Assembly: GCF_018449725.1 (NCBI RefSeq)
Contig: NZ_JAAVVC010000005.1
Location: 372,001-436,000 of the forward strand
Reading direction: 5' to 3'
Origin: Pseudomonas sp. dw_612
Lineage (GTDB): Bacteria > Pseudomonadota > Gammaproteobacteria > Pseudomonadales > Pseudomonadaceae
Length of the DNA: 64,000 nucleotides
In this document: piece by piece, positions 56,680 to 64,000 of the stretch
Layout of the letters: the number at the start of each line of letters is the position of its first letter
Position numbering within the stretch: position 1 is the stretch's first letter
The notes under the pieces: model-generated
What the model saw: only the letters and a program-made list of their open reading frames with translations
What the model was told of the DNA's origin: nothing
Database searches by the model: none
Program-made: the position numbers and the translations under genes

Positions 56680-57675
56680 ATGTCTAACCAAGTCTCCACG
56701 CCCCTGCGGCGCGTCAGCATCCTGGCTATCGACCGGGTTTTCGCTTCCACCCTCATGCAAGCCAAGGATTTCTTCCATCTGGCCAGCCTGCGCTACGGCA
56801 AACAACTGGGCCACGGCCTGACACCGGCGTTCGAAACCCGGCTGGTCAGCCCCGACGGCAAACCGGTGAACAGCTTCAGCGATGTGGTCATGCCGGTGGA
56901 CGGCGGCCTGGAAAACGCTGACATCATTATCCTCCCGGCCTTCTGGGACGATTTCGAAACACTGTGTAAACGTTATCCACAGGTACTGCCGTGGCTGCGC
57001 GAGCAACACGCCCGCGGCGCGGTGCTGTGCGGCGAAGCCACCGGGGTGTTCTGGCTCGCGGAAGCCGGGTTGCTCAATGGCAAGGAAGCGACCACTTACT
57101 GGCGTTTTTTCAACGCGTTTGCCGAGCGTTACCCCCAAGTCCAGCTCAATCAGGACAAGCACCTGACCGACGCAGACAACCTGTATTGCGCCGGCGGCAC
57201 GACTTCGGCGTGCGACCTCTACATCTACCTGATCGAACGCTTCTGCGGCGCCAACGTGGCCCAGGCCGTGGCCCGGGATATTCTCTACGAAGTGCAGCGC
57301 AGCTACGCGCCGGGGCGGATCGGTTTTGGCGGGCAGAAGCTGCACCAGGACGTGATCATCCTGCAGATCCAGCACTGGCTCGAAGAACACTTCGCCGACA
57401 AATTCCGCTTCGAAGATGTAGCGCGGGAGCATGGCATGAGCATCCGCAATTTCATGCGCCGCTTCCAGACTGCCACCGGCGACAAGCCGCTGCACTACCT
57501 GCAACGCCTGCGCATCGAAACCGCCAAGGGCTTGCTGTCCGGCAGCCGCAAGAGCATCAAGACCATCAGTTATGAGGTCGGCTACGACGATGCGAGCTTC
57601 TTTGCGCGGCTGTTCCGCCAGCACACCGAGTTGTCGCCGAACCAGTATCGGCAGCAGTTTCAGCAGGCTGCGTAG
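56680..57675 (+). CDS. GlxA-family regulator (DJ-1/PfpI-like domain plus AraC HTH)
   Basis: 331 residues. The N-terminal domain (about 8-195) has a DJ-1/PfpI fold; at the nucleophile elbow the sequence is LCGEATGVFWLAEAGLL, so the catalytic Cys position (CTG in many relatives) is Ala, as expected for a sensor rather than an enzyme. The C-terminal domain (about 215-331) has two HTH units: FEDVAREHGMSIRNFMRRF and KTISYEVGYDDASFFARLF. Its likely target is the divergent acyl-CoA dehydrogenase 145 bp away (inference). Confidence 0.9.
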   Translation: MSNQVSTPLRRVSILAIDRVFASTLMQAKDFFHLASLRYGKQLGHGLTPAFETRLVSPDGKPVNSFSDVVMPVDGGLENADIIILPAFWDDFETLCKRYPQVLPWLREQHARGAVLCGEATGVFWLAEAGLLNGKEATTYWRFFNAFAERYPQVQLNQDKHLTDADNLYCAGGTTSACDLYIYLIERFCGANVAQAVARDILYEVQRSYAPGRIGFGGQKLHQDVIILQIQHWLEEHFADKFRFEDVAREHGMSIRNFMRRFQTATGDKPLHYLQRLRIETAKGLLSGSRKSIKTISYEVGYDDASFFARLFRQHTELSPNQYRQQFQQAA

Positions 57676-57701
57676 GATCCAGAACCCTACACCAACCAAA
57701 A

Positions 57702-57795
57702 TTGTGGGAGCGGGCTTGCTCGCGAATGCTGACTGACATTCAACATTGATGTCGACTGATACACCGCTTTCGCGAGCAAGCCCGCTCCCACAGGG
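57702..57795. repeat. Inverted REP pair
   Basis: REP cores at about 57702-57727 and 57768-57795, with ATGTCGACTGATACACCGC between them resembling the inner arm of the hairpin at 23741. Confidence 0.85.
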
Positions 57796-57809
57796 GATCT
57801 TCAGCGCAC

Positions 57810-57844
57810 AAAAAAGGGCCTGCATTGCAGGCCCTTTTTATTTT
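57810..57844. terminator. Bidirectional intrinsic terminator
   Basis: Stem AAGGGCCTGCA / TGCAGGCCCTT, with A-run before and T-run after. Serves the GlxA-type regulator and zapE, which converge here. Confidence 0.9.
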
Positions 57845-57854
57845 CCGAATCTTC

Positions 57855-58949
57855 CTACGGCTTGTGCGCCCGGGACAGGAATTCGTGCGATTGCATCTCC
57901 AGCAAACGGCTGAGGGTACGCTGGAACTCGAAATTCAAGCGCCCGCCGGTGTAGAGGTCTTTCAGCTCAACTTCAGCAGAAATGATCAGTTTCACGTTAC
58001 GGTCGTAGAACTCGTCGACCATGTTGATAAAGCGTCGGGCGATGTCGTCGGTGGTGACGCTCATCTGCTCGACACCGCTGAGCAACACGGCGTGGAATAT
58101 CTTGCCCAGTTCGATGTAATCGTTCTGGCTGCGCGGACCGTCGCAGAGTTCGCGGAAGTCGAACCAAGCCACGTCATCACAGGTGCGCAAGGCACGGATT
58201 TCGCGGTTTTCGATCATCAGCACGTCGTTTTCGGTGGCGGCCGTGCATTCCGGCGTCAGCGCGCGGAAGCTTTTGCGCAGGCTTTCCTGGGACGCTTCGT
58301 CGAGCGGGAAGTGGAACAGCTCGGCTTGCTCAAGGTGACGCAGACGATAATCGACGCCGCTGTCGACGTTGACGATGTCGGTATTCTGCTTGATCAGCGC
58401 GATGGCCGGCAGGAAGCGCGCACGTTGCAGGCCGTCCTTGTACAAGCCGTCCGGCACGATGTTCGAAGTCGCGACCAGGGTCACGCCGTTCTTGAACAGT
58501 TCTTCCATCAGCGTGCCGAGAATCATCGCATCGGTGATATCAGACACGAAAAACTCATCGAAACAGATCACCCGGGCTTCGTCGGAGAAGCGCTTGGCGA
58601 TGATGGTCAGCGGGTTTTTCTCGCCGCCGAGGGTCTTCATCTCTTCGTGCACCCGCTTCATGAAGCGGTGGAAGTGAGTGCGGACCTTTTCCTTGAACGG
58701 CAGGGCTTCGAAGAAGGTGTCGACCAGGTAGGTCTTGCCACGACCCACGCCACCCCAGAAGTACAGGCCCTTGACCGGCGCCTGGTCTTTTTTGCCAAAC
58801 AGCTTGCCGAACAGGCCCGGCTTGCTCTGCGAGGCCGCGACCAGATCGTCGTACAGGCGCTGCAAATGGCGCACCGCAGTTTCCTGGGCAGCGTCATGGA
58901 AGAATTCCGGGCGTTTCAGATCAGCTTGATATCGTTCTAGGGGCGTCAT
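57855..58949 (-). CDS. zapE: Cell division ATPase ZapE (AFG1-like)
   Basis: AAA+-type ATPase that associates with the Z ring late in division. 364 residues: N-terminal TPLERYQADL, Walker A in GVGRGKTYLVDTFFEALP, RTHFHRFMKRVHEEM, Walker B CFDEFFVSDITDA, sensor SNIVPDGLYKDGLQR, and C-terminal SEVEL-like SAEVELKDLY. Family length matches. Confidence 0.95.
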   Translation of the reverse strand: MTPLERYQADLKRPEFFHDAAQETAVRHLQRLYDDLVAASQSKPGLFGKLFGKKDQAPVKGLYFWGGVGRGKTYLVDTFFEALPFKEKVRTHFHRFMKRVHEEMKTLGGEKNPLTIIAKRFSDEARVICFDEFFVSDITDAMILGTLMEELFKNGVTLVATSNIVPDGLYKDGLQRARFLPAIALIKQNTDIVNVDSGVDYRLRHLEQAELFHFPLDEASQESLRKSFRALTPECTAATENDVLMIENREIRALRTCDDVAWFDFRELCDGPRSQNDYIELGKIFHAVLLSGVEQMSVTTDDIARRFINMVDEFYDRNVKLIISAEVELKDLYTGGRLNFEFQRTLSRLLEMQSHEFLSRAHKP

Positions 58950-58967
58950 AATTCGTTAGCAAGGCAA

Positions 58968-59001
58968 CAAAAACGGGCCGTCACTGTAGCGACGGCCCGT
59001 G
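58968..59001 (-). terminator. Intrinsic terminator of trpS
   Basis: On the minus strand ACGGGCCGTC / GACGGCCCGT with loop GCTACAGT, then five Ts. Ends about 40 bp after the trpS stop and before zapE. Confidence 0.9.
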
Positions 59002-59040
59002 GGAATGGCAATCGGCCCTTAGTCGGGTCGAGCCGCAGAT

Positions 59041-60396
59041 TTATTCCTGAACCGGCGTCAACGCAACCCGCAGGGCCTCGATGGCGACGTCACGAGCGGC
59101 GCTGTCAGCGAAGACAGGGCTGTCGCCGACACACTCACCTTCCAGCCAGACGCTGAAGCTCAGGTCTTCGTTGCGCACGTCCAGAGGCTGACCCGCTTGC
59201 AATTGCTTGGTCACCTGGCCGGCAGTTTTGCCATCGGCGAAGTTGCGCGACAGCAGCAGTTGCTCGCCATCGGCCGCCAGCAGACGGAAGCGGAAACTGC
59301 CGTCGTCTTCGCGGAAGCTGACAAAGCGAGCGGCTTTCGCAGCTTTTTTCTTGGTGGTCGCCGCGACTTGGGTCTGGGCCACGAAAGAACGCAAGCCAAC
59401 CGCTTCACGCAATTCGTGCAGGAACGGCGTCGCCACCGAACGGGCTTTTTTCGCGCCGATCTGCAGGATGTCTTCGAGGTCTGCCGGGCGTTCGATCAGT
59501 TGGTGATAACGCTCACGGGACTCGCCCAGTTCGCTATCCAGCAGTTGGAACAGACGATTCTTCGCCTCGCCCCAACCCAGGCCCTGCAACAGTTCACTGC
59601 GGAATTCGTCGGACTGCGCCGGGGTGGCGAAGGCCTGGAACAGGGTGAACAGGTGCGAGTTGTCCGGGTCCTTGGCTTCGCCAGGCGCGCGGGAGTCAGT
59701 GACGATTCGCGAAATCGCGTCCTTCATCTCTTTGGCGCTGCTGAACAACGGAATGGTGTTGTCGTAGCTCTTCGACATCTTGCGACCGTCGAGGCCTGGC
59801 AGCGTGGCGACGCTTTCTTCGATCAGCGCCTCCGGCATGGTGAAGAATTCTTTGCCCTGACCGAACAGATGGTTGAAGCGCTGGCCGATGTCCCGGGCCA
59901 TTTCCACGTGCTGGATCTGGTCACGACCGACCGGCACCTTGTGCGCATTGAACATCAGGATGTCTGCGGCCATCAGCACCGGATAGCTGTACAAGCCCAT
60001 GGTGATGCCGGCATCCGGGTCTTCGCCGGTCTCGACGTTCTTGTCTACCGAAGCCTTGTAGGCGTGGGCGCGATTGAGCAGGCCCTTGGCGGCGACACAG
60101 GTCAGCAGCCAGGTCAGCTCGGGGATTTCCGGAATGTCGGACTGGCGATAGAAAGTCACACGGTCCACATCCAGGCCACCGGCCAGCCAGGTCGCGGCGA
60201 TTTCCAGACGCGAGCGCTGGATGCGCAGCGGGTCATCGCATTTGATCAGGGCATGGTAGTCGGCCAGGAAGTAGAACGAATCGGCATTGCTGTCACGGCT
60301 GGCGACGATCGCCGGGCGGATGGCACCGGCGTAGTTGCCCAGGTGCGGCGTGCCGGTGGTGGTGATGCCGGTGAGGATACGGGTACGAGTCGTCAT
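59041..60396 (-). CDS. trpS: Tryptophanyl-tRNA synthetase with C-terminal extension
   Basis: Charges tRNA-Trp. 451 residues from the ATG at 60396. The class I core (about 1-338) has TPHLGNY (HIGH motif) and GRKMSKSYDN (KMSKS). E. coli TrpS is 334 residues, so about 115 more are present: a Lys/Ala linker (TTKKKAAKAA) and then residues 357-451, which read like two YegP/DUF1508-type repeats (DDGSFRFRLLAADGEQLLLS and DLSFSVWLEGECVGDSPVF). The upstream hydrolase gene ends 24 bp before, so they may be one transcript. Confidence 0.95.
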   Translation of the reverse strand: MTTRTRILTGITTTGTPHLGNYAGAIRPAIVASRDSNADSFYFLADYHALIKCDDPLRIQRSRLEIAATWLAGGLDVDRVTFYRQSDIPEIPELTWLLTCVAAKGLLNRAHAYKASVDKNVETGEDPDAGITMGLYSYPVLMAADILMFNAHKVPVGRDQIQHVEMARDIGQRFNHLFGQGKEFFTMPEALIEESVATLPGLDGRKMSKSYDNTIPLFSSAKEMKDAISRIVTDSRAPGEAKDPDNSHLFTLFQAFATPAQSDEFRSELLQGLGWGEAKNRLFQLLDSELGESRERYHQLIERPADLEDILQIGAKKARSVATPFLHELREAVGLRSFVAQTQVAATTKKKAAKAARFVSFREDDGSFRFRLLAADGEQLLLSRNFADGKTAGQVTKQLQAGQPLDVRNEDLSFSVWLEGECVGDSPVFADSAARDVAIEALRVALTPVQE

Positions 60397-60420
60397 GGGT
60401 AATCGCTTGTCAGACTGCAA

Positions 60421-61065
60421 TCAATTCGAAAGACGCGGCAGGATCAGATCCTTGAGATCGGTCAGCTTGCCATGAAAAAAGTGTCCGCATTCTGCCACTT
60501 TCAGCAGCTCATGGGGGCGATCGAGTTTGTCGGACCAGTCGTAGACTGCTTGCGGGTCGATGACTTCGTCGGTTTCCGGCTGGATCAGGGTCAGCGGGCA
60601 GTTGACCGGCAACAGGTCATAGCCATTCAGACGGGTGACAGCCGCCGCAACCATGAACAGATGTTTCAGTTGTTCGCCCTTCGCTTCCAGGCGTCCACCG
60701 AGGCTGGCAGCCACAAAACCACCGAAGGAGAAGCCGAACAGCGTCAGTGGCAATTCCGGGTGTCTGGCCCGCAGCCATTCGGCCGCTGCCTGGGCATCAT
60801 CGACTTCACCGGTGCCCATGTCGTGGCTGCCTTCGCTGGCGCCGACGCCACGGTAATTGAAACGCAAGGTCACCAAGCCGGCATCGCGGGCGGTGCGTTG
60901 CAAGGTCGACACCACTTTATTGAGCATGGTGCCGCCCTGCACCGGGTTCGGATGGCAGATCAGCGCAATACCGCGCGGCTGCTCGTTATCCAGACCCTTG
61001 TTTTCCAAATACAGGGCTTCCAATTGACCCACCGGGCCATCAATCACTACAGGGGTTTCGCGCAT
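60421..61065 (-). CDS. Alpha/beta hydrolase of the YfhR/PHB-depolymerase-like small hydrolase type
   Basis: 214 residues from the ATG at 61065, chosen because the protein fold starts at VVIDGPVGQLEALY; no clear RBS is visible. Motifs: ALICHPNPVQGGTMLNKVV (oxyanion HP), nucleophile GFSFGG, Asp in QPETDEVID and His in CGHFFHG. A general esterase or thioesterase; substrate unknown. Ends 24 bp before trpS and diverges from yhcB. Confidence 0.85.
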   Translation of the reverse strand: MRETPVVIDGPVGQLEALYLENKGLDNEQPRGIALICHPNPVQGGTMLNKVVSTLQRTARDAGLVTLRFNYRGVGASEGSHDMGTGEVDDAQAAAEWLRARHPELPLTLFGFSFGGFVAASLGGRLEAKGEQLKHLFMVAAAVTRLNGYDLLPVNCPLTLIQPETDEVIDPQAVYDWSDKLDRPHELLKVAECGHFFHGKLTDLKDLILPRLSN

Positions 61066-61209
61066 AAGCAAGGAAGGAACTCCGTGACCTCGAATCGGGT
61101 CGACTCGTCTAGCAAATTGTCTGTGCCAATCTATTGCGAGTGAATCGCGGTATACAGCGCAGGTTCGAGCCGTTAACGTAAAGCAAAGCCGTTTATAGAG
61201 GAAGGACTC

Positions 61210-61644
61210 GTGGAACACTCGCTCTTAGTTTGGTTGTTGCCGACTCTTGCCCTGGTTGTGGGTGTCGCCGTTGGATTCCTGATCGCTCGCCTGGTGCCAA
61301 ATGCCGCTCCTAGCAGCACACAACGTCAGCTGGATGATATTCAGGAACGTTTCGACAGTTATCAGAACGAAGTGGTTACCCACTTCAACAGCACTGCCTC
61401 ACTGGTCAAAAAACTGACTGCGAGCTATCAGGAAGTGCAGGATCATCTCGCCGAGGGTGCCAACCGCCTGGCCCTGGACGAGCAGACTCGCCAACGCTTG
61501 CTGGCCGCCCTGCACGCCGACGCAGCAGTCGCCCCAAGGGAACGCCTGACGCCACCGCGCAATCAGGAGCCGCCTCGCGACTACGCGCCCAAAGCCCCGA
61601 ACGCGCCGGGCATGCTCGATGAGCATTACGGCCTGAAGAAGTAA
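61210..61644 (+). CDS. zapG: YhcB/ZapG-like inner-membrane protein (DUF1043)
   Basis: 144 residues from a GTG at 61210 with AGGAAGGA just upstream. One N-terminal helix (about 5-27), then a coiled coil (RQLDDIQERFDSYQNEVVTHF, LVKKLTASYQEVQDHL) and a proline-rich tail. E. coli YhcB links division, wall and envelope growth. Single gene, ended by a strong terminator. Confidence 0.9.
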   Translation: MEHSLLVWLLPTLALVVGVAVGFLIARLVPNAAPSSTQRQLDDIQERFDSYQNEVVTHFNSTASLVKKLTASYQEVQDHLAEGANRLALDEQTRQRLLAALHADAAVAPRERLTPPRNQEPPRDYAPKAPNAPGMLDEHYGLKK

Positions 61645-61662
61645 TCAGGTTTCGCGCTACGC

Positions 61663-61701
61663 AAAAAGCCCTCGGATGAGTGATTGTCCGAGGGCTTTTT
61701 T
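61663..61701 (+). terminator. Intrinsic terminator
   Basis: AAAAAGCCCTCGGA / TCCGAGGGCTTTTTT with a 10-nt loop, 19 bp after the yhcB stop. Confidence 0.92.
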
Positions 61702-61724
61702 GTGGCTGGTTGTTTCTTCGGCCT

Positions 61725-61858
61725 CTTCGCGAGCAGGCTCGCACAAAGGGAGAATGCATTCCAAAAATGTGGGAGCGGGCTTGCTCGCGAAGAGGGAGTG
61801 TCAGCCACATTAAAGTCACCTGACACACCGCCTTCGCGAGCAAGCCCGCTCCCACAGG
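61725..61858. repeat. REP triplet, one copy degenerate
   Basis: REP cores at about 61725-61745, 61768-61793 and 61831-61858. The first lacks the CTCCC block (CAGGCTCGCACAAAG). The last two face each other and resemble other pairs in the window, with TGTCAG/CTGACA inner arms. Confidence 0.85.
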
Positions 61859-61863
61859 TTTTG

Positions 61864-62589
61864 TTATTGATACTGCTGAACAGGCTGCCCCTGCTGCTGA
61901 TACTGCTGCCCCGGGATCGCTTTCAGGTTGACCTCGACCCGACGGTTCTGCGCCCGCCCATTCACGTCGCCGTTGCTGGCGATCGGATTATCCGGTCCGG
62001 CACCACGGGCAGACAGGTTGGCACCGCTCACGCCCTGGGACGTCAGGTAAGTCGCCACGCTTTGGGCGCGACGCTGGGACAGGTCCATATTGTGCTGACG
62101 GGCACCGGTGCTGTCGGTGTAGCCGACAATCTCGATCTGGTTCTGGCTGAACTCCTTGAGCGAGCCTGCCAGGTTGTTCAGCGGCTGATAGAAGCTAGAC
62201 GCGATGTTCGCCGAATCGGTGGCGAACGTGATGTTGCCCGGCATGATCAGTTTGATCTGATCGCCCTGGCGCTGCACTTCAACCCCGGTGTTGGCCATGC
62301 TGGCCCGCAGTTTTTTCTCTTGCTGGTCGGCGTAGTAACCGTAACCGGCAGCGGAAGCACCCACCACGGCAGCACCAATCAACGCGCCCTTGCCACGATT
62401 ATCGTGACCGATCGCGGCACCCGCCAAAGCACCCGCCAGGGCGCCGAGGCCGCCGTACTTGGCGGTTTTGCTCATGCCTTGGGAACCGCCATCGGCCTGT
62501 CCCTGATTATCATAAGGATTAGGTGAAGCGCAGCCAGACAACAAGGCCACAGCAGTTGCGACAATAATCAAACGCTGCTTGGTGAACAT
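61864..62589 (-). CDS. OmpA-family lipoprotein (YiaD-like)
   Basis: 241 residues: lipoprotein signal with LLSGC20, a Gly/Ala-rich glycine-zipper segment (about 45-85; YGGLGALAGALAGAAIGHD), and a C-terminal OmpA peptidoglycan-binding domain (EIVGYTDSTGARQHNMDLSQ, NRRVEVNL). A Gln-rich tail ends the protein. Tethers the outer membrane to the wall. Confidence 0.93.
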   Translation of the reverse strand: MFTKQRLIIVATAVALLSGCASPNPYDNQGQADGGSQGMSKTAKYGGLGALAGALAGAAIGHDNRGKGALIGAAVVGASAAGYGYYADQQEKKLRASMANTGVEVQRQGDQIKLIMPGNITFATDSANIASSFYQPLNNLAGSLKEFSQNQIEIVGYTDSTGARQHNMDLSQRRAQSVATYLTSQGVSGANLSARGAGPDNPIASNGDVNGRAQNRRVEVNLKAIPGQQYQQQGQPVQQYQ

Positions 62590-62691
62590 GAAGAGCTCCT
62601 ACTTTTTGCATTCTGAGGTGCAACGGACTTAGGCATCAGCCTTTGCGGGCGTTGGATCATTTGCGCGAGTAAAAATTCCACTGGTTACAAT

Positions 62692-63336
62692 TCAGGCCCG
62701 CACAAAAGGGTTCTCGCGCATTTCATCGCCCAGACGCGTGTCCGGACCATGCCCGGTCACCACCGTGGCTTCCTCGTCGAGGGTATACAGCCGTTGCTTG
62801 ATCGACCGCACGATGGTCGCCTGATCGCCACCCCACAAATCCGTGCGCCCTACCCCGCGACGAAACAACGTGTCACCGGCAATCAGCAGCTTAGCCTCTG
62901 CAAACCAAAAGCTCATGGAACCTGGCGTATGCCCGGGCGTATGAATCGCCACGCCGCAGCCGCAGTCCAGTTCTTCGTCATCGGCCAACCACCGATCCGG
63001 CGATGGCACCGGCGTGTACGGCACGCCGAACATCTGGCATTGCATCTCCAGGTTGTCCCACAGGAACTGATCTTCTTTGTGCAGGTGCAGAGTCGCGCCG
63101 GTTTTTTCCTTGAGCTGCCCGGAAGCCAGGAAGTGATCAAGGTGCGCGTGGGTGTGGATGATGCTGACCACCTTCAAACCCAAGGCGTCGAGACGCGCGA
63201 GGATCAGTTCGTGATTGCCACCTGGGTCAACGACGATGGCTTTTTTGGTGATGGGGTCGCCGATGATCGTGCAGTTGCACTGGAGCGGGCCGACGGGGAA
63301 GGTTTCGCGGATAAGTGCAGTGCTTGGAACGGTCAT
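62692..63336 (-). CDS. MBL-fold hydrolase, glyoxalase II-like (YcbL type)
   Basis: 214 residues from the ATG at 63336 (AGGA 7 nt upstream). Metallo-beta-lactamase fold with the zinc motif HTHAHLDH, then HTPGHTPGSMSF, IAGDTLFRRGVGRTDL and the last His in VTGHGPDT. The short length and lack of the glutathione-binding C-terminal domain point to a type II glyoxalase II or another thioester hydrolase. Confidence 0.9.
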   Translation of the reverse strand: MTVPSTALIRETFPVGPLQCNCTIIGDPITKKAIVVDPGGNHELILARLDALGLKVVSIIHTHAHLDHFLASGQLKEKTGATLHLHKEDQFLWDNLEMQCQMFGVPYTPVPSPDRWLADDEELDCGCGVAIHTPGHTPGSMSFWFAEAKLLIAGDTLFRRGVGRTDLWGGDQATIVRSIKQRLYTLDEEATVVTGHGPDTRLGDEMRENPFVRA

Positions 63337-63546
63337 GGGCAATCCTGAAGAGTCGATGGCAGCGTACGCGACGATTTGCTCAGGATTCTACGTCACTCGC
63401 CGATACAGATCGCCAGGCCAGTTATTTGACGCCACTAATCAGAAAAGTAGTGGCCATATGATGCCAAACGTATCGCTTCTGGTGCAAAATCGAACTTTTG
63501 TAGCGGTCGCATCCAGGAAGGGCCGCAGCGCACTCAGGAAATTCGC

Positions 63547-64000
63547 ATGCCTACGCCTACTACTTATTCTTTTAGTTTTCCTTCTTCGTTGACCGGCAAC
63601 AACGCCGTCGACAGCCTTCTTTCAGGCACTTATTGGCTAGGTTCCAACTGGACCCCGTTTGGGTCAACGTACCTCAGCTATAGCTTTATTTCGGAATCCA
63701 CTTCTTATTTCGCCACCCGATATAGCCCTAACAATGAATACACTTCTGCGTACTCCCTGACGACGGCACAGCAAAACGCCGTGATCAGCGCGCTGAACGG
63801 TTGGAGTGCCGTGGCCGATATCAAATTCACACAAACCAGCGACACAATTCTCAACGTCGGCGACTTGCGCTTTGGCGGTTACTTGTCGATGGATACGAAA
63901 ACAGCTGCCTGGGCCTACTTTCCCGACAACAGCCCGGTGGGCGGGGATGTATGGATTGGGCCGTCGACAGACGACGCCAATCCCGTCAAAGGTAGCTTCG
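63547..64000 (+). CDS. Serralysin-like (M10) secreted metalloprotease, N-terminal part (cut by window edge)
   Basis: An open frame runs from ATG 63547 (AGGA 8 nt upstream) to the end of the window without a stop, 151 codons. The N-terminus has no Sec signal, as expected for type I secretion. The stretch TTAQQNAVISALNGWSAVAD, IKFTQTSDT, VGDLRFGGY and AAWAYFP matches the N-terminal part of serralysin catalytic domains. The zinc motif HExxH and RTX repeats, if present, would lie beyond position 64000. Codon use is less GC-rich than in the neighbours at the 5' end. Confidence 0.75.
   Translation, partial: MPTPTTYSFSFPSSLTGNNAVDSLLSGTYWLGSNWTPFGSTYLSYSFISESTSYFATRYSPNNEYTSAYSLTTAQQNAVISALNGWSAVADIKFTQTSDTILNVGDLRFGGYLSMDTKTAAWAYFPDNSPVGGDVWIGPSTDDANPVKGSF

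Overview
The window is a stretch of chromosome from a Pseudomonas, most likely of the P. fluorescens group. I infer this from the high-GC coding style, a complete dcw cluster ending in lpxC, the cyoABCDE, petABC, sspAB and rplM-rpsI blocks, and many intergenic hairpins built on the typical Pseudomonas REP core (CGCGAGCAAGCCCGCTCCCA and variants). No tRNA, rRNA operon, CRISPR array, transposase or prophage is visible. Genus-level placement is inference; no database search was possible.

Layout. 1-595: 3' end of a MocR/aminotransferase-like gene. 804-5673 (-): cytochrome bo3 oxidase operon cyoABCDE, with a gene-poor 750-bp region upstream. 6475-6984 (-): dsbB. 7262-10142: divergent NO-detoxification pair hmp/norR with visible NorR operators. 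10410-14785: accessory genes (an orphan CheV, a GNAT acetyltransferase, a small exported protein, a YkgJ-type cysteine-cluster protein, a lipoprotein fusing a solute-binding domain to a Rid domain, and a small disordered protein). 15145-21435 (+): RND adaptor, RND pump, response regulator and sensor kinase in one operon. 21491-21818: three tandem copies of a 110-bp repeat. 21975-25479: a small secreted protein, an OprD-family porin and a membrane diguanylate cyclase.

25679-43498 (-): the division and cell wall (dcw) cluster mraZ-rsmH-ftsL-ftsI-murE-murF-mraY-murD-ftsW-murG-murC-ddlB-ftsQ-ftsA-ftsZ-lpxC. Most junctions overlap or are only a few bases apart, and the cluster is headed by a clear sigma70 promoter and three MraZ boxes. 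43945-44300 (-): RNase P RNA with its own promoter, followed upstream by rsmI. A 39-codon ORF with a perfect Shine-Dalgarno lies between mraZ and rnpB. 45458-48925 (+): lpoA-yraN-gmhA-dolP, an envelope-maintenance group. 49099-53988 (-): sspB-sspA, petABC and rplM-rpsI. 54234-63336: metabolic and housekeeping genes (aldo/keto reductase, acyl-CoA dehydrogenase with a divergent GlxA-type regulator, zapE, trpS with an unusual C-terminal extension, alpha/beta hydrolase, yhcB/zapG, OmpA-like lipoprotein, MBL hydrolase). 63547-end: the start of a serralysin-like secreted protease cut by the window edge.

Most of the window is core genome. The less ordinary items are: the periplasmic SBP-Rid fusion lipoprotein; the structured terminator between petC and sspA; a perfect 34-bp palindrome that contains the last codons of sspB; the small ORF upstream of rnpB; the DUF1508-like tail on TrpS; and the RND pump wired to a CusRS-like two-component system. 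I did not see a clearly new multi-gene system.
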